In this document: positions 37,848-50,394 of the stretch, one piece after another
How positions within the stretch are numbered: position 1 is the first letter of the stretch
Layout: every line of letters starts with the position of its first letter
Source: Thiorhodococcus drewsii AZ1
GTDB lineage: Bacteria > Pseudomonadota > Gammaproteobacteria > Chromatiales > Chromatiaceae
DNA: 64,000 nt
Reading direction: 5' to 3'
Assembly: GCF_000224065.1 (NCBI RefSeq)
Contig: NZ_AFWT01000027.1
Location: forward strand, 1 to 64,000
Translations under genes and position numbers: made by a program
The notes under the pieces: model-generated
Seen by the model: only the letters and a program-made list of their open reading frames with translations
The model's database searches: none
Told to the model about the DNA's origin: nothing

Positions 37848-38301
37848 TTGCGTTCAGGCCTTCACCGACGGCGCCTGCAAGGGCAATCCCGGCCGGGGAG
37901 GTTGGGGTGTGCTGCTGCGCTGGGGCGAGGTGGAGAAGGAGCTGTTCGGCGGCGAGCGCGAGACCACCAACAATCGCATGGAGCTGATGGCCGTCATTGC
38001 CGCCCTGGAGTCGCTGACCCGTCCGACCTGTATCGAGATCACGACCGACTCCCAGTACGTCAAGCGTGGTGTCGGCGAGTGGATGCCGCGCTGGAAGCGC
38101 AACGGTTGGATGACCGCCGGTCGCCAGCCGGTCAAGAACCGCGACCTCTGGGAGCGCCTGGATCGGGCGCTGGGCGCGCATCAGGTCGGCTGGCACTGGG
38201 TCAAGGGGCATGCTGGGCATGCCGAAAACGAGCGCGCCGACCGTCTCGCCAACCGAGGCGTCATCGATCAGGAGGGCAGTCGTGCGTCAGATCGTTCTTG
38301 A
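37840..38301 (+). CDS. rnhA: Ribonuclease HI
   Basis: 153 residues. It cuts RNA in RNA-DNA hybrids. The DEDD active-site residues are visible: D in [12 protein letters not shown] in [11 protein letters not shown] in TTDSQYVK and the last D in NERADRLAN. The gene overlaps both neighbours (methyltransferase by 8 bases, dnaQ by 20), so the three are translated from one message. Confidence 0.97.
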   Translation: MSDCVQAFTDGACKGNPGRGGWGVLLRWGEVEKELFGGERETTNNRMELMAVIAALESLTRPTCIEITTDSQYVKRGVGEWMPRWKRNGWMTAGRQPVKNRDLWERLDRALGAHQVGWHWVKGHAGHAENERADRLANRGVIDQEGSRASDRS

Positions 38302-39001
38302 TACCGAAACCACCGGTCTGGATCCGAAAGAGGGGCACCGCATCATCGAGATCGGCTGTGTCGAGGTGGTCGACCGCCGCCTGACCCGCAACAGCTTCCA
38401 TCAGTACATTCAGCCCGACCGCGAGATCGACGCCGAGGCGATCGAGGTGCATGGGATCACCAACGAGTTCCTCGCCGACAAACCGCGCTTCGCCGAGGTG
38501 GCCGAGTCCTTCGTGCGTTTCGTCGCGGGCGCCGAACTCATCATCCACAACGCACCCTTCGACGTCGGCTTCCTCGATCACGAATTCAGGCGCTGGCGCC
38601 CGGATGCGCCCTGCGTCGCCGATCTGTGCGCGGTGACGGATACCCTCGCGATGGCGCGGCGGCTCCATCCCGGGCAGCGCAACGGCCTGGATGCGCTCTG
38701 CAAGCGCTACTCGGTCGACAACTCGCACCGCGAACTGCACGGGGCTCTGCTCGACGCCGAGATCCTCGCCGATGTCTATCTCGCTATGACGGGGGGGCAG
38801 GTGGCGCTGCACCTGGGGAGCGAATCGCGGGAAGAGGATGGTGGCGGCTCAGGCGTGGTGCATCGCGGCCGCATCGACCTAGGGCGTCCGTCGCTGCGGG
38901 TGGTGCGTGCCGACGATGTGGCCCTGGAGGCGCACGCGCGGCGCCTGTCGGCCATTCAGTCGGCCTGCTCCGATGGCTGTCTCTGGCTCAAGGACGCCTG
39001 A
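38282..39001 (+). CDS. dnaQ: DNA polymerase III epsilon subunit (proofreading exonuclease)
   Basis: 239 residues. Exo I motif VLDTETTGL, Exo [16 protein letters not shown], Exo [22 protein letters not shown] with the expected His and Asp. The GTG at 38282 is chosen because AGGAGGG (38270-38276) lies five bases upstream and the motif I strand starts immediately; an ATG further upstream would add 24 residues that read through rnhA in another frame. The C-terminal segment would bind the alpha subunit. Confidence 0.95.
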   Translation: MRQIVLDTETTGLDPKEGHRIIEIGCVEVVDRRLTRNSFHQYIQPDREIDAEAIEVHGITNEFLADKPRFAEVAESFVRFVAGAELIIHNAPFDVGFLDHEFRRWRPDAPCVADLCAVTDTLAMARRLHPGQRNGLDALCKRYSVDNSHRELHGALLDAEILADVYLAMTGGQVALHLGSESREEDGGGSGVVHRGRIDLGRPSLRVVRADDVALEAHARRLSAIQSACSDGCLWLKDA

Positions 39002-39034
39002 GTCTTTGCCCTGAACGTTGCGCCCAGGCGCCCC

Positions 39035-39796
39035 TCAGGTCTGCTGTTGCTGCTGGCGGCGTCCCTGTCCCGAGCCGCCGACCAGGGATTCGAGCGCGGT
39101 GAGATCGAGCAATTGGATATGCTTGCGGTCGACACGCATCAGGCCGTCTTCCTGAAAGCGCGTGAAGAGTCGACTGACGGTTTCGACCGCAAGACCGAGA
39201 TAGTTGCCGATCTCGTGCCGTGACATGCTGAGATAGAAGTCGGACGGCGACAGTCCGCGCTTGTGCAGACGTTGCGACAGGCTCAGCAGGAAGGCGGCCA
39301 GGCGTTCCTCGGCGTTCTTCTTGCCGAGTAGCAGCAGCATGTCCGTGTCCTGTGCGATTTCCTTGCTCAACAGCCGGTACATCTGATGCTGAAGGCTCGG
39401 GATGATCGAGGTGAGTTCTTCGAGACGGCTGAAGGGAATCTCGCAGATCGCGGAGGTTTCGAGTACCTTGGCCGAACAGGCATGGGCATCCTTGTCGATG
39501 GCGTCCATGCCGATGATCTCGCCCGGCAGGTGGAAGCCGAGTACCTGCTCCCCGCCCTCCGGGCTGGGCGCGAAGGTCTTGACCGATCCGGTCTTGACGA
39601 CATACAGAGAGCGGAAGCGATCGCCCTCGCGAAACAGGAAGTCGCCCCGATGCAGGGGCCGGGTTCGTTTGACGATGTCGTCCAAACGCTCGACGTCCTC
39701 TGCAACCAGGCCCATGGGCAGGCATAGAGAGGACAGCGTACAATTTTTACAGGCGACACGGATGGTTTCTAGAGAGATCACTTTTCGCTGATTCAA
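39035..39796 (-). CDS. fnr: FNR-type oxygen-sensing transcription regulator
   Basis: 253 residues. The four [4Fe-4S] ligands align with E. coli FNR: C16, C19 and C25 (CKNCTLSSLC) and C118 (AICEIPF). A cNMP-type fold is followed by the helix-turn-helix SMSRHEIGNYLGLAVETVSRLFTRF, whose E..SR residues recognise TTGAT half-sites. The C-terminus has a Gln-rich tail. I choose a TTG start at 39796 because TAAGGGG lies seven bases upstream. The longest frame would begin at 39859, but that start overlaps the FNR box and would lie at or upstream of the likely transcription start. Confidence 0.9.
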   Translation of the reverse strand: MNQRKVISLETIRVACKNCTLSSLCLPMGLVAEDVERLDDIVKRTRPLHRGDFLFREGDRFRSLYVVKTGSVKTFAPSPEGGEQVLGFHLPGEIIGMDAIDKDAHACSAKVLETSAICEIPFSRLEELTSIIPSLQHQMYRLLSKEIAQDTDMLLLLGKKNAEERLAAFLLSLSQRLHKRGLSPSDFYLSMSRHEIGNYLGLAVETVSRLFTRFQEDGLMRVDRKHIQLLDLTALESLVGGSGQGRRQQQQQT

Positions 39797-39845
39797 TGCG
39801 CCGCCCCTTAGACTGACATCGACGGTAGGGTTTTCATTCTGCTGT

Positions 39846-39868
39846 TTGATCTGGATCAAATATTAGCA
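39846..39868 (-). promoter_or_regulatory. FNR box and extended -10 promoter of fnr
   Basis: TTGATCTGGATCAA (39846-39859) is an exact match to the FNR consensus TTGATnnnnATCAA. Reading on the minus strand it directly follows TGCTAATAT (39868-39860), an extended -10 element. A transcript from this promoter would start inside the FNR box, so bound FNR should block it: an arrangement suited to negative autoregulation, as known for E. coli fnr. Confidence 0.78.
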
Positions 39869-39986
39869 TTTTGTAACCTGATCCACGTCAGAATACAAGG
39901 GCGGCATTCCGTGTACGAAGGCTTTTCGGCTCCAGATACCTTTCGTCGCTCGGCGCCTGATCGCGGCGATTCCAGGCCTCAGTTGA

Positions 39987-42550
<2,564 letters not shown>

Positions 42551-42842
42551 AGCAGCATCTGTTGCCGCTTTGGGGGGAATCGCGGGCACGCGATATTTCG
42601 GCTCGGTGAGGTCGAGCCTCGAACACTCTAGGTGATGATCCTTGCGCACAAGCGCCTGGGAGTGGTGATGTGACTTTCCGGGACGGCCTTAACAGATACG
42701 CTGGTGCGTTTCCTGATAGTGTCGTGCCGTTGGCTAGTATCGGGAATGCGTTGCTGAATGTCTTGGTCCGTGCGGATCGACTCCCGATTTTCTCTTCAGC
42801 TCCGTATCGATTTGGAGCACTGATCATCGAGAGCCGTTTCAG

Positions 42843-44183
42843 ATGCCATCGCCATCTGCTCGAACCCTCGTGTCGACCGGTCGTCACTTCCTCGGGTTGA
42901 TTCCCGGCGTTCAATCCGCCGGCGCCTGCGAGCCGGACCTGGGCGCGCGTATTCGCGCCGAACGGATCGCCGTGCTCTTCGCTAACACGGGCGCGGCACT
43001 GACCGGCAACCTGCTGGTGGCCGTGTTGGCGCTGGTTGTCGCATTTCCGCTGATGCCGGCGAGCTTATTGGTGTCTTGGTTCGCTGTTTTCATGCTGATC
43101 GCTCTGGTTCGCGGTTGGATGGCTTGGCGGTACAACCGATGGTCGGGCGATCGGCGGCCCTCTGCGGATGTCTGGGTGCGCGCCCTGTTTTTCGTTCTGG
43201 CCTTCCAGAGTGTCTGGTGGGGCGTCTTCTGCGTCTTGCTGATACATTACGCCAATCCATTTCAGGCCGTTTTCGCGCCCTTCATTATCGGTGGAATGGT
43301 GGCTGCTGCGGTGGCGACCCTGGGCTCAGTGAGGTCGGCCTACCTGGCGTTCACGCTGCCGATGGCCGTCTCCTTGGTCGGTGTGCTGATTTGGCAGGGA
43401 GATCATGATGCCCTGTTCATGGCTGGATTTTCGATCGCCTTCGAGATCACCATGATCGTGACGGTCTGGCAGGTGAGCGCGATCGTCAGTCGCAATATCG
43501 AGCTGAGGATTCAGAACGAGCATCTGGCCGGCTCATTGGCCGCGACCAACGAGGAATTGAGCGAGGTCAACCGGGATCTCGCCCGCGAAATCGAGGAGCG
43601 TAAGCGCGCGGAGGCGCGTAGCGACTTCCTGGCGACCCATGATGTGCTCACGGGGCTTCCCAATCGTCGCACCCAGTCGGACCGCTTTGCCCAGGCCGCT
43701 GCGCGGGTTTCGCGCTCGGGGGGGCTGGTCGCGATACTCTTCGTCGATCTCGATCGCTTTAAACAGGTGAACGATGCTCTGGGGCATGCGGCTGGAGATC
43801 GTCTCCTGTGCTTGGTCTCCGAGCGGTTGCGTCATGCTCTGAGAGGTGGCGATTCGGTCTGTCGGCATGGCGGGGATGAGTTCCTGGTTCTGGTCGGCGA
43901 GGCGGCCGATCGCGCCACGATCGTTCAGGTTGCGGAGCGCATTCTGGAGGCGGTCTGCGCGCCGATCGATCTGGACGGGCAGTTGGTGCAGATCGGCTGC
44001 AGCATCGGGATCAGTCTCTATCCGGATGACGACGACGCGTTCGAGCGCCTGGTCGTTCATGCCGATCAGGCGCTCTATCGCGCGAAGGGTCAGGGTGGAT
44101 ACGCCTATCGCTTCTTCGCGCCCGAGCCGATCCTGTCCACGGGGTTCGGATTGGCTGCGGGCGGCGGCGAAACGGTGGTCTGA
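42843..44183 (+). CDS. Membrane-bound diguanylate cyclase
   Basis: 446 residues. Six or so hydrophobic segments fill residues ~45-215 and resemble a MASE-type integral membrane sensor. A coiled coil follows (about 220-260, rich in Glu/Arg), then a GGDEF domain with DVLTGLPNRR, LDRFKQVNDALGH and the intact signature RHGGDEFLVLVG. RGGD, five residues before the signature, is a product-binding I-site, so feedback inhibition by c-di-GMP is expected. The C-terminal YRAKGQGG is normal. It sits between kdsA and eno, which usually lie close together in this group. Confidence 0.93.
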   Translation: MPSPSARTLVSTGRHFLGLIPGVQSAGACEPDLGARIRAERIAVLFANTGAALTGNLLVAVLALVVAFPLMPASLLVSWFAVFMLIALVRGWMAWRYNRWSGDRRPSADVWVRALFFVLAFQSVWWGVFCVLLIHYANPFQAVFAPFIIGGMVAAAVATLGSVRSAYLAFTLPMAVSLVGVLIWQGDHDALFMAGFSIAFEITMIVTVWQVSAIVSRNIELRIQNEHLAGSLAATNEELSEVNRDLAREIEERKRAEARSDFLATHDVLTGLPNRRTQSDRFAQAAARVSRSGGLVAILFVDLDRFKQVNDALGHAAGDRLLCLVSERLRHALRGGDSVCRHGGDEFLVLVGEAADRATIVQVAERILEAVCAPIDLDGQLVQIGCSIGISLYPDDDDAFERLVVHADQALYRAKGQGGYAYRFFAPEPILSTGFGLAAGGGETVV

Positions 44184-44271
44184 ACGCGCGCGCGTCCGTT
44201 GGGCTTGAAGGCAGTCCGCTTCGCCCTACAGTCTTGACTTCAGATCCAGGGTTTGAGGCGAGGTGAAGACG

Positions 44272-45066
44272 ATGGCAACTCACATTCGTGCATTCCTGAT
44301 CGATATGGACGGCGTCCTCTACGAGGGCGAGCGCGCCATTCCCGGCGCGGCCGAGGCGCTCGATTGGTTGAGGCGCGAAGGGCTTCCGTACCTCTTCGTG
44401 ACCAATACCAGCTCGCGTCCGCGTTCCATGCTGGTCGAGAAGCTCGCCGGTCTCGGGATCGCGGCCGAGCCCGGCCAGATCCTGACCCCACCAGTCGCCG
44501 CTGCAGGCTGGCTGGCCGCTCATGTCGAAGGTCCAATCGCGCTCTTCGTCGCGGAGGGGACCGTCTCGGATTTCGCCGAACTGCCGCTGGCCGATCCGCA
44601 AGGCGAGGCACCAGTCGGCGCGGTGGTGATCGGGGATCTCGGCGAGGGTTGGAGCTTTGCCAGGCTCAATCGGGCCTTCCGTTGTCTGATGCGCTCGAAT
44701 GAGTCTCGTTTGGTCGCACTCGGTATGACCCGCTACTGGAAGGCCGAGGACGGTCTGCGGCTCGACACGGGGCCCTTCGTCGCCGCGCTGGAGCAGGCGA
44801 CCGGGCGGTCCGCCGTGGTGCTGGGCAAACCCGCCGCGCCCTTCTTCGAGACCGCGCTCTCGGTGCTCGGGGTCGGTGCCGATGAGACCTGCATGATCGG
44901 TGACGATCTGAGGGGCGACATCGGCGGCGCCCAAGGCGCGGGTATGCGCGCTCTGTTGGTCAGAACCGGAAAGTTCCAACCGAGCGATCTCGGGCAGCCG
45001 ATTCGTCCCACGGCCGTGATCGATTCATTCGCCGATCTGCCGACCTGGTTCGCGGCTTCGCGGTGA
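44272..45066 (+). CDS. HAD-superfamily class IIA hydrolase (LHPP/HDHD2-like)
   Basis: 264 residues. Motif I FLIDMDGVLYEGE has the nucleophile and acid/base Asp, motif II VTNTSSRP, motif III Lys in VLGKPAAPFFETAL and motif IV MIGDDLRGDIGGAQGAGM. The C2-type cap lies between motifs II and III, as in LHPP and 4-nitrophenylphosphatase-like enzymes. Substrate unknown; a phosphoester or phospholysine/pyrophosphate is typical. The ATG at 44272 is preferred to the GTG at 44263; GAGG precedes it by nine bases. Confidence 0.87.
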   Translation: MATHIRAFLIDMDGVLYEGERAIPGAAEALDWLRREGLPYLFVTNTSSRPRSMLVEKLAGLGIAAEPGQILTPPVAAAGWLAAHVEGPIALFVAEGTVSDFAELPLADPQGEAPVGAVVIGDLGEGWSFARLNRAFRCLMRSNESRLVALGMTRYWKAEDGLRLDTGPFVAALEQATGRSAVVLGKPAAPFFETALSVLGVGADETCMIGDDLRGDIGGAQGAGMRALLVRTGKFQPSDLGQPIRPTAVIDSFADLPTWFAASR

Positions 45067-45124
45067 TTGGGGGCGGCTGCCAGCCGCCAGCGAATGCGTG
45101 GCTCTCCGGTGACGGCCGCGCTGA

Positions 45125-46504
<1,380 letters not shown>

Positions 46505-46568
46505 TACCCTGTCATGGGGGATCGCGTTGTCTCGCTGATCCCTTTCTCTGATCGCCATAGGCCTGGAT

Positions 46569-46862
46569 ATGCGTTGGCTGATCGCCATTTTGGTCGTCCT
46601 TCTGGTCGCCCTCCAGTACCGGCTCTGGGTCGGCGAGGGTAGCCTCGCCGAATTGCACGCCCTCAAACAGGAGATCGCTCTCCAAGAGGACGAGAGCAAG
46701 CGCCTGATTGCACGCAACCAGGAGCTACAGGCCGAGGTCGAGGATCTCGGCGACGGATTGGATGCGGTGGAAGAACGGGCGCGTAGCGAACTCGGTATGA
46801 TCAAACCCGGAGAGATCTTCATTCAGGTCATTGAGGCGCCCACGCCGGAGGTCGCCAAATGA
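46569..46862 (+). CDS. ftsB: Cell division protein FtsB
   Basis: 97 residues. One N-terminal membrane helix (WLIAILVVLLVALQYRLW) followed by a coiled coil (about 30-70, Glu/Leu-rich) and RARSELGMIKPGEIFIQV, the conserved C-terminal segment. It is part of the FtsQLB divisome complex. Its place between eno and ispD is typical of gammaproteobacteria. It overlaps ispD by ATGA (46859-46862). Confidence 0.94.
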   Translation: MRWLIAILVVLLVALQYRLWVGEGSLAELHALKQEIALQEDESKRLIARNQELQAEVEDLGDGLDAVEERARSELGMIKPGEIFIQVIEAPTPEVAK

Positions 46863-47566
46863 CGGGGCATCCTGCACTCTGGGCGGTGTTGCCCGCTGCC
46901 GGCGTCGGACGCCGCATGGGCAGCGCAGTCCCCAAGCAGTATCTCGATCTGGCCGGTCGCGCGGTGATCGATCACACCCTGGATCTCTTCGTTGCGGATG
47001 AGCGGATTCGCGGTGTCGTGGTCGCGCTGGGGCTGGAGGATGCCTATTGGGGCGATACCTGCTACGCCGATCACCCCAAGGTGATGCGCGCCCCCGGCGG
47101 GGCGGAGCGTTGTCATTCGGTACTCAATGCGCTGGCTGCGCTCGACGGCCGCGCCGACGATGCCGATTGGGTTCTGGTGCACGATGCCGCTCGGCCCTGT
47201 CTGCGGGTCGCCGATCTGGATCGTCTGATCGACGCCCTGATCGACGACCCGGTGGGCGGTCTGCTCGGCATCCAGGTGCGCGATACCATGAAGCGTGCCG
47301 GGGATGGTGGGCGTATCGCGTCCACCGTCGACCGCTCCAGTCTCTGGCATGCCTACACGCCGCAGATGTTTCGCCTCGGATTGCTGCGGCATGCACTGCG
47401 GGATGCCCTGGAGGCCAACGACCTGGTGACGGACGACGCCTCGGCCATCGAGCGTCTCGGCCAGGCACCGCGTCTGATCGAGGGGCATGCGGACAACATT
47501 AAAATCACCCGGGCCGAGGATCTTCCCCTGGCCCGTTTCTACCTGCAGCAGCAGGGACGTATTTGA
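46859..47566 (+). CDS. ispD: 2-C-methyl-D-erythritol 4-phosphate cytidylyltransferase
   Basis: 235 residues. Nucleotide-binding VLPAAGVGRRMGSAVPKQYLDLAGRAVIDHTL, then VLVHDAARPCL and the C-terminal GHADNIKITRAEDLPLA. Third step of the MEP isoprenoid pathway. The next gene of the pathway in order on the chromosome, ispF, is separated from it by a repeat element rather than fused or abutting. Confidence 0.96.
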   Translation: MTGHPALWAVLPAAGVGRRMGSAVPKQYLDLAGRAVIDHTLDLFVADERIRGVVVALGLEDAYWGDTCYADHPKVMRAPGGAERCHSVLNALAALDGRADDADWVLVHDAARPCLRVADLDRLIDALIDDPVGGLLGIQVRDTMKRAGDGGRIASTVDRSSLWHAYTPQMFRLGLLRHALRDALEANDLVTDDASAIERLGQAPRLIEGHADNIKITRAEDLPLARFYLQQQGRI

Positions 47567-47569
47567 CGG

Positions 47570-47738
47570 AGCCTCCAGCTTCCAGCTTCTAGCTGCCAGC
47601 TTCCAGCCATCAGCTTCGGGGTGCCCTCTCCTCAGCGCTTCATTGCCCGGCTTCGGTCATGGACAAGGGCAATGGGCGAGTCCCCGATGACGGTTGGAGA
47701 CTGCAGCTGAAGGCTGGGGGCTGGCGGCTGGAGGCTGA
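47570..47738. repeat. Inverted heptad-repeat element, copy C
   Basis: The left arm (about 47570-47617) is a run of 7-base units: AGCCTCC, AGCTTCC, AGCTTCT, AGCTGCC, AGCTTCC, AGCCATC, AGCTTC. The right arm (47703-47738) is the opposite polarity: GCAGCTGAAGGCTGGGGG and on to GGCTGGAGGCTGA. An 85-base spacer between the arms is unique. The element fills the whole gap between the ispD stop and the ispF start, placing the ispF start codon three bases after the right arm. Confidence 0.85.
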
Positions 47739-47741
47739 CAC

Positions 47742-48221
47742 ATGCTTATCGGACAGGGCTTCGATGCCCATCGTTTCGCGCCGGATCGTCCGCTCATTCT
47801 GGGCGGTGTCGAGATTCCTCACGACCAGGGGATGCTGGCCCATTCGGACGGCGACGTCCTCATCCATGCGCTTTGCGACGCCTTACTCGGTGCCGCTGGA
47901 CTGGGCGACATCGGGCGTCATTTCCCCGATACCGACGCGGCCTTCGCGGGAATCGACAGCCGTATCCTGCTGCGTCGCGTCATGGAAAGCCTTGTCGAGC
48001 GTGGTCTTTCGGTGCGCAATGCTGACCTGACGCTCATCGCTCAGCAGCCCAAGCTGTCCCCCTATATCGACGCCATGCGCGAGGTCCTGGCCGGCGATCT
48101 TGGCTGTTCGGTCGCGCGGGTCAACGTCAAGGCGACGACCATGGAGAAGATGGGATTCACCGGGCGTGGCGAGGGGATTGCGGCCTCGGCGGCCGTGCTC
48201 CTGAATGAATCCGATGACTGA
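47742..48221 (+). CDS. ispF: 2-C-methyl-D-erythritol 2,4-cyclodiphosphate synthase
   Basis: 159 residues. Zinc-binding DAHRF (D and H) and the His in [24 protein letters not shown] are present, with the C-terminal [23 protein letters not shown]. Fifth step of the MEP pathway. No classical ribosome binding site is visible: its upstream sequence is the GGCTGGAGGCTGA end of repeat copy C, in which GGAGG (47728-47732) can serve as the ribosome binding site nine bases before the ATG. Confidence 0.97.
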   Translation: MLIGQGFDAHRFAPDRPLILGGVEIPHDQGMLAHSDGDVLIHALCDALLGAAGLGDIGRHFPDTDAAFAGIDSRILLRRVMESLVERGLSVRNADLTLIAQQPKLSPYIDAMREVLAGDLGCSVARVNVKATTMEKMGFTGRGEGIAASAAVLLNESDD

Positions 48222-49278
48222 GATCCCGTCTCCACGCTGGACGCGTTTCACGGCCCTGCCAAGGGTCTATGGCGGCCCACTCGGAAGCGGTCGGTTGCGC
48301 GCGCTCCCCGAGGATTTTCAGGTCGAGGAGCGCCTCGGTTTCGAGCCGGACGGCGAGGGCGATCATCTCCTGCTCTGGGTGCGCAAGACTGGCGCCAATA
48401 CCGAGTGGGTGGCACGCAAGCTGGCCGCCTTGGCCGGGGCGACCCCGTCGGCGGTCGGTTATGCCGGACTCAAGGATCGCCACGCGGTCACCTGTCAGTG
48501 GTTCTCGTTGCCGCGTCCGCGTGAGTCGCTGCCGGATTGGTCCGAGCTGGCGCCTCTGGGGATCGAGGTGCTGGAGGTGCATGCCCATCGGCGTAAGCTG
48601 CGTCGAGGGGCGTTGCAGGGGAACCGCTTTCGGATCCGGGTTCGCGACTGCCACCTCGACGCGGCTCGGCTGTCCGAGCGGATCGCGGCGATCGTCGAGC
48701 GTGGCGTTCCCAACTATTTCGGCGAGCAGCGGTTCGGACGCGAGGATGGAAATCTAGTCCGTGCGGGTGAGCTCTTTTCCGGTGCGGCACGGCGTGTTCC
48801 GCGTCATCTACGTAGCCTCTGGCTGTCTGCGGCGCGTTCTCAGATCTTCAACGAGGTGTTGGCCAGACGCGTCGAGCGCGGCGATTGGGATCGTCCGCTG
48901 GACGGCGACTGTCTCCAGCTCGACGCCAGCCATTCTTTCTTCGTTGCGGAGCTGATCGACGAGACGCTCGACGAGCGCGCACGGCGCATGGACGTACATC
49001 CGACCGGTCCCCTTTGGGGTGCGGCGATGCCGCCGAGCCTCGGTATTACGCGCACGCTCGAAGAGTCGGTCGCCCGTGAATTCGACGATTGGGCGCTGGG
49101 GCTCGCGACCTTCGGCATGGAGCAGGAGCGCCGTGCGCTGCGTCTTGGTGTGACGGATCTTCTGGGCGAGCTGCAAGGCGACGATTTGGTGCTTGAATTC
49201 TCCCTGACCTCTGGTGCCTATGCCACGGCCGTGCTGCGCGAATTGATCGATTGGACGCAGGATCGATCCGAGGACTGA
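48205..49278 (+). CDS. truD: tRNA pseudouridine(13) synthase
   Basis: 357 residues. Catalytic Asp is in [17 protein letters not shown]. The family motifs [36 protein letters not shown] and a C-terminal [18 protein letters not shown] are intact, with the TRUD insertion domain around the middle. The first ATG (48205) lies inside ispF (17-base overlap); another at 48214 would shorten it by three residues. ispF-truD adjacency is standard in gammaproteobacteria, but the usual surE and pcm do not follow. Confidence 0.95.
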   Translation: MNPMTEIPSPRWTRFTALPRVYGGPLGSGRLRALPEDFQVEERLGFEPDGEGDHLLLWVRKTGANTEWVARKLAALAGATPSAVGYAGLKDRHAVTCQWFSLPRPRESLPDWSELAPLGIEVLEVHAHRRKLRRGALQGNRFRIRVRDCHLDAARLSERIAAIVERGVPNYFGEQRFGREDGNLVRAGELFSGAARRVPRHLRSLWLSAARSQIFNEVLARRVERGDWDRPLDGDCLQLDASHSFFVAELIDETLDERARRMDVHPTGPLWGAAMPPSLGITRTLEESVAREFDDWALGLATFGMEQERRALRLGVTDLLGELQGDDLVLEFSLTSGAYATAVLRELIDWTQDRSED

Positions 49279-49411
49279 TCGAGAAAGCCTTGCTGCGTGC
49301 GCCATGTTGTCTGCTGGATTTTATCGTGTGGTGTCCCAATTCACGGTTCGAGGGAACGCGAAGGAGGGCTAAGGTTTTGCGTGGAAAATCCAAAACGAAA
49401 GGGCGTGTGAC

Positions 49412-50329
49412 ATGGCTAGGTTGTTGATCGTCGATGACGAGCCCATCAATCTCGAAATCATTGCGCATTGTCTCGGTGACGATCACGCCTTGAGCTTTGC
49501 CCATGACGGACTGGAGGCCTGGCAGATACTGCAATCGGAGCCGGACGTCTTCGATGGCGTCATCCTCGATCGCATGATGCCGCGCATGGATGGTATCGAC
49601 GTGCTGCGTCGACTCAAAGCCGATCAGCGCTTCAGGGATGTCCCGGTCATCATGCAGAGCGCGGCCGACAGCTCGGAGGAAGTCGCCGAGGGATTGGCGG
49701 CCGGTGCCTGGTATTACCTTGCGAAGCCCTATTCGACCAAGGCGCTGACCAGCATCCTCGCCGCCGCGCTGGACGACCGGCGCAGCCGGCGCGATCTCGC
49801 GCGCCTGGGCTCGGAGATGAAGGGCATGCTCTCCATGACCCGACAGGCGACCTATACCTTCCGCGATCTCGATGATGTCTCGATGCTGGCATCCGTGCTG
49901 GCACAGGCCTGCTCTCATGCGGAGACGGTTTCGATGGGCCTCTCTGAGCTCATGCTCAATGCCGTGGAACACGGCAATCTGGGCATCGACTATGCCGAGA
50001 AGGGCCGGCTGATCGAGGCCGGGGACTGGCAGGCGGAGGTGGAGCGGCGTTTGGCCGACCCGGCTCAGGCCGATCGTGTTGCAACCATCGAGTTCCGTCG
50101 CGAGCCCGACCATCTTTCCTTCCTCATTACCGATCAGGGAGCTGGATTCGAGTGGGGCAGCTATCTGGATCTGGACACCGCGCGCGCCTTCGACAGCCAC
50201 GGGCGCGGGATTGCGATGGCGCGCCATCTGGCCTTCAGCTCGCTCGAATACCTCGGCTGCGGCAGCCAGGTCAGGGTCACGGTCGTCCCGGTCGAGGAGG
50301 GTGAAGAGGGCGGCCAACCTGACCCCTAG
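49412..50329 (+). CDS. Response regulator fused to an anti-sigma-kinase-like ATPase domain
   Basis: 305 residues. A receiver (about 3-120) with LIVDDEPIN, phospho-acceptor Asp in VILDRMMPRMDG and Lys in AKPYS. The C-terminal half is a GHKL ATPase of the RsbW/SpoIIAB type: N-box GLSELMLNAVEHGNLG, G1 DQGAGFEW and G2 GRGIAMARH. No HisKA or phosphorylatable His is seen. The pattern suggests phosphorylation-controlled partner switching (serine kinase or anti-sigma activity). No sigma factor or STAS antagonist lies beside it. Confidence 0.85.
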   Translation: MARLLIVDDEPINLEIIAHCLGDDHALSFAHDGLEAWQILQSEPDVFDGVILDRMMPRMDGIDVLRRLKADQRFRDVPVIMQSAADSSEEVAEGLAAGAWYYLAKPYSTKALTSILAAALDDRRSRRDLARLGSEMKGMLSMTRQATYTFRDLDDVSMLASVLAQACSHAETVSMGLSELMLNAVEHGNLGIDYAEKGRLIEAGDWQAEVERRLADPAQADRVATIEFRREPDHLSFLITDQGAGFEWGSYLDLDTARAFDSHGRGIAMARHLAFSSLEYLGCGSQVRVTVVPVEEGEEGGQPDP

Positions 50330-50394
50330 GTTGACAAGCGGGGCGCGTCTGACGAAAGTCGGTTCATTACAAGCCAGACGGACGCGCTCGAACC

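Noticed and set aside
39797-39859. Longer N-terminus of FNR from 39859
   Set aside because: That TTG lies in the FNR box and at or upstream of the likely transcription start, and has no ribosome binding site.
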